A stretch of DNA of 13,880 bases from CAYLSO01 sp964386525. GTDB taxonomy: Bacteria > Eisenbacteria > RBG-16-71-46 > DASYSL01. The position numbers and the translations under genes were made by a program. Below the pieces are notes generated by a model. That model did no database searches, was not told the origin of the DNA, and was given only the letters and a program-made list of their open reading frames with translations. Below are positions 7,533-12,397 of the stretch, piece after piece; position 1 is the stretch's first letter; every line of letters starts with the position of its first letter. Where the stretch lies: NCBI GenBank assembly GCA_964386525.1, contig CAYLSO010000093.1, forward strand, positions 1 to 13,880. The letters run 5' to 3'.

Positions 7533-8699
7533 GGCGCGCGCGGCGCGCAGCTCACCGACGAGATCGAGCAACGCCTCCGCCAGGGCGTCCCACGAGAAGC
7601 TCTGGGCGTGCCGGCGCACGCCTTCTGAGAAGGCCTCGCGGCCGCCGGCGGCGAAGAAGCGCAGGGCGGCGGCGGCCAGGGCCGCGGGGTCGTCGGGCGG
7701 CACGGTGAAGCCGCTCACGCCCTCGGCCACGAATTCGGGCAACCCGCCGACGCGCGTGGCGATCACCGGGCAGCCGGCCCCGTACGCCACCTGCAGGACG
7801 CCGCTCTGCGTGGCCATGCGATACGGCAGCACGCAGACATCCGCCGCGGCCAGGAGCTGGCGCGCCTCCTCGTCGGGCAGGTAGCGGTCGAGCAGCCGCA
7901 CCCGCTCGCCGAGGCCGAGCTCGGCGATGCGCCGGCGGTACGGCTCGACCGGGTCGTAGAACTCGCCGGCCACCACCAGGGTGGCCTGCGGCCGCTCGCG
8001 CAGGATGGCGGGCATGGCGTCGATCAGGGTGTCGAGCCCCTTGTAGGCGCGCACGAACCCGAAGAACAGCAGCGTCTCGCCGGCCAGCCCGAGCGCGGCG
8101 CGCGCCGCGGCGCGCGGCTCGGCGGTCGCGTATTGGTCGTACACCGGGTGCAGGACGCGGCGGTAGCGCGCCCCCGACACGAGCCCGTGCAGCTCCTGTT
8201 CGACCGCGGCCGACGCCACCAGGAAACCGTCGCTGCGCGCCAGCACCAGCCCGGTGAGGAACCGGTCCAGGGGGCGCCGCTCGTGCGGCACGAGGTTGTG
8301 GGCCAGCAGGATGTTCACGGCCCCGGCGCGCCGCGCGGCGGCCATCACCGCCGCGTAGGGCGGGCCGAAGAACGGCAGCCACCAGTTGACCACCAGGGCG
8401 TCGGGCCGCCACGCCGCCACGCGACGGCCGGCCGCCGGCCAGCGCCACGGCGCCACCGCGTCGAGCACCGGCTCGGCGGGCACGCGCAGCGGCTCGCGCG
8501 AGACGTCGTGCTGCGTCTTGCCCGGGAAGAGGAACGCCGGATACTGGCGCGAGAAGGAGAACTGCGCCACCTCGGCGCGCGGCGCCAGCGCGCGGTAGAC
8601 GAAGGCCAGGAACTGGGCCATGCCGCCGCGAAACGGGTACGCCGGGCCGAGCAGCGCGATGCGCGGCCGCGGCCCGAGCGACGCCGGCCCGCCCGTCAC
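7524..8699 (-). CDS. GT4 family glycosyltransferase
   Basis: This 391-residue GT-B protein has an N-terminal Rossmann domain beginning PRIALLGPAYPFRGGMAQFL. Mid-protein it has VNWWLPFFGPPYAA and ILLAHNLVPHERR. The C-terminal donor domain has FFGFVRAYKGLDTLIDAM, LLDRYLPDEEARQLLAAADV, PYRMATQSGVLQVAYGAG and PVIATRVGGLPEFV. This arrangement matches the GT4 group that uses NDP-sugars in polysaccharide assembly. The usual GT4 EX7E motif is not present in the 'TQSGVLQVAY' segment: both glutamates are replaced, as in a known subgroup with 'ATQSGV...AYxxGxPVIAT'. Donor and acceptor are unknown; GDP-heptose made by the preceding genes is one candidate. The start is a GTG overlapping the kinase stop (GTGA); the frame is open far upstream but only as an overlap with the kinase gene. 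It ends in TAG, while the other ten complete stops in the window are TGA. Confidence 0.87.
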   Translation of the reverse strand: MTGGPASLGPRPRIALLGPAYPFRGGMAQFLAFVYRALAPRAEVAQFSFSRQYPAFLFPGKTQHDVSREPLRVPAEPVLDAVAPWRWPAAGRRVAAWRPDALVVNWWLPFFGPPYAAVMAAARRAGAVNILLAHNLVPHERRPLDRFLTGLVLARSDGFLVASAAVEQELHGLVSGARYRRVLHPVYDQYATAEPRAAARAALGLAGETLLFFGFVRAYKGLDTLIDAMPAILRERPQATLVVAGEFYDPVEPYRRRIAELGLGERVRLLDRYLPDEEARQLLAAADVCVLPYRMATQSGVLQVAYGAGCPVIATRVGGLPEFVAEGVSGFTVPPDDPAALAAAALRFFAAGGREAFSEGVRRHAQSFSWDALAEALLDLVGELRAARAGG

Positions 8700-9715
8700 C
8701 CCCGCCGCGCCGACCACGCGACAGCCCCGGTGGCCGAGAAGGAGACGGGGACGAGCTGCGCCCCCGCCTTGCGCAGCACCTCCGCGACCTGCTGCTTGCG
8801 GTGGGCGGCGGCGACGAAGAAGAAGTACCCGCCGCCGCCCGCGCCGGGCATCTTGCCGCCCAGCGCGCCGGCGCGCCGCGCCCGCGCGTAGAGGTCGTCC
8901 ACCTCGGGCGAGGAGATGTGCTCCTCCAGGCGCCGCTTGTGCTGCCAGGCGGTGTCCAGGAGATCGGCGAACTCGTCCACCCGCCCGCGCAGCAGTGCGC
9001 TCTTCATCGCATAGGTGATGCTCTTGAGCCCCTCGAGGGCCTGCACCGTCGCCTGGCGGCCGCGCCGGTACGCCGCCGTCTGGCGCTCGATGATGTGCCC
9101 CGAGAAACGCGTCTGGCCGACGTAGCACAGCAGCAGCCGGTATTCGAGCTCGAGGGCCACGTCGGGCCGCACCCGCAACGGATTCACCACCGTCACGTCC
9201 TTGTGGAACTCGATGAAGTTGAAACCTCCGAAGGTGGCCGCGTACTGATCCTGGCGGCCGCCGGCGATCCCCAGGTCCTGGCGCTCGATGCGGTAGGCGA
9301 GCTCGGCGACCTCGTAGTCGGTGAGCGGCCGGCGCTGCCAGTGGCCGAGCACCGTGAGCAGTGTGACGACCAGCGTCGAGGAGGCCCCCAGCCCGGAGCC
9401 CGGCGGCGCGTCGGAGTGGACGCTGAGGTCGGCGCCCAGCCGCGGGCGCACCGCCTTCACCACGCCCTTGATCAGGTCCAGGTTGCCGTCGAGACGGATG
9501 CGCCGCGGGTGGCCGTAGCGCGCGACCAGGTTGAGGTCGAGGGAGCGGATGGTGAGGCGCTGGTCGCGCCGCGGCCGCAGGGTGGCGTAGCAATACTTGT
9601 CGATGGTCGTCGACAGCACCACGCCCCCCCGCTCCTCCGGGTACGGGGAGACATCCGTGCCGCCACCGCAGAACGAGAGGCGCAGCGGCGCACGCGCGCG
9701 GTGGAGCAGGCTCAT
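8696..9715 (-). CDS. hddA: D-glycero-alpha-D-manno-heptose-7-phosphate kinase (HddA-like GHMP kinase)
   Basis: This 339-residue protein has all three GHMP-kinase motifs. Motif 1 is RAPLRLSFCGGGTDVSPY (8-25). The ATP loop is PPGSGLGASS (104-113). Motif 3 is GGKMPGAGGGGYFFF near residues 286-300. The motif 1 wording, STTIDKYCYATL (35-46) and GGRQDQYAATFGGFNF (152-167) are characteristic of HddA/WcbL kinases. These phosphorylate D-glycero-D-manno-heptose 7-phosphate at the alpha-anomeric position for GDP-heptose synthesis. Length fits the family. The previous gene encodes the matching guanylyltransferase, which supports the call, though related kinases for other sugars (galactose, fucose) share the fold. 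The ATG at 9715 overlaps that gene's stop as ATGA and is preceded by a G-rich Shine-Dalgarno (AGGGGGGG). The stop overlaps the GT4 start. The isomerase and phosphatase of the pathway are not in the window. Confidence 0.82.
   Translation of the reverse strand: MSLLHRARAPLRLSFCGGGTDVSPYPEERGGVVLSTTIDKYCYATLRPRRDQRLTIRSLDLNLVARYGHPRRIRLDGNLDLIKGVVKAVRPRLGADLSVHSDAPPGSGLGASSTLVVTLLTVLGHWQRRPLTDYEVAELAYRIERQDLGIAGGRQDQYAATFGGFNFIEFHKDVTVVNPLRVRPDVALELEYRLLLCYVGQTRFSGHIIERQTAAYRRGRQATVQALEGLKSITYAMKSALLRGRVDEFADLLDTAWQHKRRLEEHISSPEVDDLYARARRAGALGGKMPGAGGGGYFFFVAAAHRKQQVAEVLRKAGAQLVPVSFSATGAVAWSARRG
9624..9630 (-). repeat. Seven-G tract in codons 29-31 of the hddA-like gene
   Basis: Seven consecutive C on the plus strand encode Arg-Gly-Gly early in the kinase. 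Slippage here would remove the whole catalytic region. At seven bases in such GC-rich DNA it may be chance. Confidence 0.45.
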
Positions 9716-10437
9716 GGCCCCCCCTGCGCGCCGCGCTCGCCCGGGCGCCACTCGCGCTCCGCGCGTTCCAAACCCTCCGGCGTGCCGATGTCGTAGAACC
9801 GGCCCCGGCAGCGCAGGGCGCGCACCGGCCGGCCGGCGGCGAGCAGGGCCGGAAGGACGTCCGTCTCGAGGCTCGACGGCCGCCCCTCGGGGATCGCGGC
9901 GAGCACTTCCGGCTCGCAGAGGCAGACGCCGCCCGAGACCCAGGCTTTGCCCCCGCCCGCCTTCTCGCGGAAGGCGCTCACCCGGCCCTCGTCGTCCATC
10001 TCCACCCAGCCGCGCGCCGACGCGTCGCCGACCCGGTAGCAGGCGAGGGTCACCCACGCGCCGCTGGCCTCGTGCAGGTCGAGCAGGGCGACGAGATCCA
10101 CCTCCGCCAGCGTGTCGCCGTTGATCGCCAGGAAGCTGCGCCGCTCGTCGCGCGCCGCCAGCGCCAGCGCGCCGCCGGTGCCCAGGGGCACGGGGTCGAC
10201 GGTCCACGATACCTTGGGAATGGCCTCGGCCGCGCGCGTTCGCACCCTCGCGATCACCGGCTCGGCGCGCAAGCCCAGGGCCAGGACGGCCTCGTTGACG
10301 CCGCACGCCGCCAGCCATTCGAGCTGCACGTCGAGGAAGGTCCGGTCGCCGAACGGGGCCAGCACCTTGGGCAGGATCCCGAGCCGCGAGCGCAGGCGCG
10401 TGCCCAGCCCCCCGGCCAGCACGTAGGCGCGCAGCAT
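9712..10437 (-). CDS. hddC: D-glycero-alpha-D-manno-heptose 1-phosphate guanylyltransferase (HddC-like nucleotidyltransferase)
   Basis: This 241-residue protein has the sugar-nucleotidyltransferase signature LAGGLGTRLRS (7-17) followed by Pro23-Lys24. VPLGTGGAL is at 83-91, the metal-binding INGDT at 105-109, and SGGVCLCEPEVL and FYDIGTPEGLERAERE close the fold near residues 165-227. The short length without a C-terminal beta-helix, the 'GTRLRS...LPKVLAPF' wording and the adjoining HddA-like kinase point to HddC. HddC converts heptose 1-phosphate and GTP to GDP-heptose. Closely related enzymes make UDP- or CDP- or other GDP-sugars, so the nucleotide and sugar are inferred from context. The start overlaps the previous stop by one base (TGATG), with AGGG upstream. 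The stop overlaps the kinase start. The frame is open well upstream, but that part is a shadow of the DPM-like transferase. Confidence 0.75.
   Translation of the reverse strand: MLRAYVLAGGLGTRLRSRLGILPKVLAPFGDRTFLDVQLEWLAACGVNEAVLALGLRAEPVIARVRTRAAEAIPKVSWTVDPVPLGTGGALALAARDERRSFLAINGDTLAEVDLVALLDLHEASGAWVTLACYRVGDASARGWVEMDDEGRVSAFREKAGGGKAWVSGGVCLCEPEVLAAIPEGRPSSLETDVLPALLAAGRPVRALRCRGRFYDIGTPEGLERAEREWRPGERGAQGGP
9716..9725 (-). promoter_or_regulatory. G-tract ribosome binding site of the hddA-like gene
   Basis: AGGGGGGG (9725-9718 on the coding strand) lies 2 bases before the ATG, giving about 5 bases between the AGGGG core and the start. The same bases encode the end of the HddC-like protein. 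A change in tract length would alter both the spacing and the upstream reading frame. Confidence 0.55.
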
Positions 10438-11414
10438 CACCGCCCGCCCTGCGGCTCCGGGACCGCCGCCGCATCCGCGTCCCAGTTGTGCGTGGCGCGC
10501 ACCGGCCAGTCGGTCTTCGACCGCTGGCTGGCGATCATCTCGCCCAGAAGCCCCATCATGGCGAACTGCACGCCGACCATCACCAACACCGCCCCGGCCA
10601 GGAACAGCGGCCGCACGCGCAGCGGGTTGCCCAGCAGCCACAGCCCGAAGAAGTAGGCCAGGATGAGGCCGCCCGCCAGCCCGCAGACGAGCGCGATGCG
10701 CCCGAAGACGTGCAGCGGCTTGAGCGCGCTGGTCTGCATGAAGGAGACGGCCAGCAGGTCGAGGAAGCCGTTGACGAAGCGCGCCGCCCCGAACTTGCTG
10801 CGGCCGTGGGTGCGCGCCCGGTGGGCCACCGGGCACTCGCCCACCTTGAAGCCCTTCCAGTTGGCCAGCGCCGGCAGGTAGCGGTGCAGCTCGCCGTAGA
10901 CCTCGAGGTGCTCCACCACCTCGCGGCGGTAGAGCTTGATGCCGCAGTTCATGTCGTGCAGGCGGGTGCCGGTGACGCGTCCGGTGACCGTGTTGAAGAG
11001 CCACGACGGCCAGGTCTTGCTCCACGGGTCCTGGCGCCGCACCTTCCAGCCCGAGACCAGGTCGTAGCCTCCCTCCTGCATGACGCGCAGCAGGTTGCCC
11101 AGCTCCGCCGGGTCGTCCTGCAGGTCGGCGTCGAGGGTCATCACGTAATCGCCGCGCACCCGCGAGAAGGCGACGGCGAGCGCGGCCGACTTGCCGAAGT
11201 TGCGCCGGAACGACGCCACCCGGACGCGCCGGTCGGCGGCGGCGAGCCCGGCCAGGACGCGGTCCGAGCCGTCGCCAGAGCCGTCGTCTATGTAAAGCAC
11301 CTCGAAGTCCACGCCCTGCGCCGCGGCGGCGCGCACGATCTCGGCGTGGAGGACCGGCAGGCTGGGTGCCTCGTCGAACAGGGGCACGACGAAAGAGACG
11401 ACGGGCCGGCTCAT
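10437..11414 (-). CDS. Polyprenyl-phosphate glycosyltransferase (DPM1/ArnC/GtrB-like GT2)
   Basis: This 325-residue protein has a GT-A domain: VVSFVVPLFDEAPSLP (5-20), IDDGSGDGS (42-50), FRRNFGKSAALAVAF (69-83), the nucleotide/metal motif DADLQDDP (95-102) and MNCGIKLYRREVVEHL. GRSKFG is also present. Two membrane segments follow at the C-terminus (about 236-262 and 270-294). That layout is typical of enzymes that put a single sugar on dolichyl or undecaprenyl phosphate at the inner membrane. The product would feed a GT-C enzyme such as the one three genes downstream (inference). Donor specificity cannot be read. The ATG at 11414 is preferred: it overlaps the epimerase stop (ATGA), has AAGGGGG just upstream and begins at the family N-terminus. 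A longer start 17 codons upstream would add only an Arg-rich stretch lying inside the epimerase gene. Confidence 0.87.
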   Translation of the reverse strand: MSRPVVSFVVPLFDEAPSLPVLHAEIVRAAAAQGVDFEVLYIDDGSGDGSDRVLAGLAAADRRVRVASFRRNFGKSAALAVAFSRVRGDYVMTLDADLQDDPAELGNLLRVMQEGGYDLVSGWKVRRQDPWSKTWPSWLFNTVTGRVTGTRLHDMNCGIKLYRREVVEHLEVYGELHRYLPALANWKGFKVGECPVAHRARTHGRSKFGAARFVNGFLDLLAVSFMQTSALKPLHVFGRIALVCGLAGGLILAYFFGLWLLGNPLRVRPLFLAGAVLVMVGVQFAMMGLLGEMIASQRSKTDWPVRATHNWDADAAAVPEPQGGR

Positions 11415-12382
11415 GCGACCCCCTTGGCGGCGGCGGCGGCGCGCTGGCTGCGCTGCCAGGCCCACTGCGCGGCCAGGCCCTCGGCCAGCGGCGTGTGCGG
11501 CGCGTAGCCCAGCTCGGCGCGGGCCCGCGCGATGTCGGCGGCGGTGTGCGGGGCGTCACCCGCCGCCGGCGCCGCGAAGGTCAGCCGCGGGGCGGCGCCC
11601 GCCAGCCGCCCGACGGCCTCCACGGCCTCGAGCAACGGCACCGGCTGACCGCTCGCCACGTTGTACACCGTCCCGGGCCGGCCGCGCTCGGCCGCCGCCA
11701 GCGTGGCCTCCACGGCGTCGGCCACGTAGGTGAAGTCGCGGCTCTGCCGCCCGTCGCCGTAGACCTCGAACGGGCGGCCGTCGAGCGCCGCCTCGAGCAG
11801 GCGGTGGAAGGCCATGTCGGGGCGCTGGCGCGGGCCGTAGACGGTGAAGAAACGCAGTGCGGTGGCCGGCAGGCCGCGGTTGCGCTGGTAGAGCAGGCAA
11901 AGGTGCTCGGCCGCCAGCTTGGTCACCCCGTAGGGCGAGTACGGCCGCGGCAGGTCGCTCTCACGCGTCGGCAGGCGCTCGGCGTCGCCGTACACCGAGG
12001 ACGAGGACGCGTAGACCAAGCGCCGCGGCGGCCGCGCGGCGTAGCGCTCGAGCAGCCGCTGCGTGGCCAGCACGTTGTGGCGCGCGTACTCCGCGAACCC
12101 ATCCCCCCAGGAGGGGCGCACGCCGGCCTGGGCGGCGAAGTGGAAGACCAGCTCGGCATCGGGCAGGCGGGCCGGATCGTCGGCCCCCAGGTCCAGCTCG
12201 AGCAGCCGGAAGCGGCCGTCCGCCAGCGGCCCGGCGACGTTGGCGCGCTTGATCGCCGGGTCGTAGTAGCCGGTGAAGCCGTCCACGCCCGTCACCCGCG
12301 TTCCGCTCACGAGCAGGCGCTCGACCAGATGGGATCCGATGAACCCTGCGGCTCCGGTCACCAACGCGTGCGGCTCGGTCAT
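11411..12382 (-). CDS. NAD-dependent sugar-nucleotide epimerase/dehydratase (extended SDR, GalE-like)
   Basis: This 323-residue extended SDR has the cofactor loop VTGAAGFIGSHL (8-19) and the HFAAQAGVR strand (81-89). YASSSSVYGD (124-133) supplies the catalytic Ser, and Tyr151-X3-Lys155 lies in YSPYGVTKLAAEH. It continues with RFFTVYGPRQRPDMAF (177-192) and GRQSRDFTYVADAV (211-224). These motifs and the length fit 4-epimerases of UDP-glucose, UDP-glucuronate or their N-acetyl forms; YYDPAIKRANV near the N-terminus recalls UDP-glucuronate epimerases. The substrate is not decided, and a 4-epimerase or a reductive enzyme on GDP-heptose is conceivable given hddA and hddC nearby. Two ATGs compete, at 12391 and 12382. 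The second is preferred because GAGAGG sits 9 bases before it but directly abuts the first. The stop overlaps the DPM-like gene (ATGA). Confidence 0.85.
   Translation of the reverse strand: MTEPHALVTGAAGFIGSHLVERLLVSGTRVTGVDGFTGYYDPAIKRANVAGPLADGRFRLLELDLGADDPARLPDAELVFHFAAQAGVRPSWGDGFAEYARHNVLATQRLLERYAARPPRRLVYASSSSVYGDAERLPTRESDLPRPYSPYGVTKLAAEHLCLLYQRNRGLPATALRFFTVYGPRQRPDMAFHRLLEAALDGRPFEVYGDGRQSRDFTYVADAVEATLAAAERGRPGTVYNVASGQPVPLLEAVEAVGRLAGAAPRLTFAAPAAGDAPHTAADIARARAELGYAPHTPLAEGLAAQWAWQRSQRAAAAAKGVA
11415..11425 (-). promoter_or_regulatory. Ribosome binding site fixing the start of the DPM-like transferase
   Basis: AAGGGGG (11425-11419, coding strand) ends 4 bases before the ATG at 11414, with the AAGG core about 7 bases away. 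It lies in the last codons of the epimerase gene and supports this start over the longer alternative. Confidence 0.6.
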
Positions 12383-12397
12383 GGGCGTCATCCTCTC
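12383..12397 (-). promoter_or_regulatory. Ribosome binding site of the epimerase gene
   Basis: GAGAGG (12397-12392, coding strand) lies 9 bases before the ATG at 12382 and touches the ATG at 12391. It overlaps the TGA of the preceding gene. It favours the downstream start and is the only junction in the window with a 13-base gap. Confidence 0.5.

Noticed and set aside
6048..7628. 526-codon open frame on the plus strand opposite the GT-C gene
   Set aside because: It is rich in Arg, Gln, His and Ala, has no recognisable domain and lies wholly opposite a gene with clear membrane segments and family motifs. Long antisense frames are expected at this GC.
7524..9593. Long version of the GT4 protein (689 residues)
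   Set aside because: The first 298 residues are a frame shadow of the HddA-like kinase. The GTG at 8699, overlapping the kinase stop, gives a normal-length GT4.
9712..11559. Long version of the nucleotidyltransferase (615 residues)
   Set aside because: The extension lies inside the DPM-like and epimerase genes and has shadow composition. The family N-terminus starts at 10437.
11411..12382. Calling the epimerase UDP-glucuronate or GDP-heptose 4-epimerase
   Set aside because: Motifs fit several extended SDR epimerases. Nothing visible separates the substrates, so only the general call is made.
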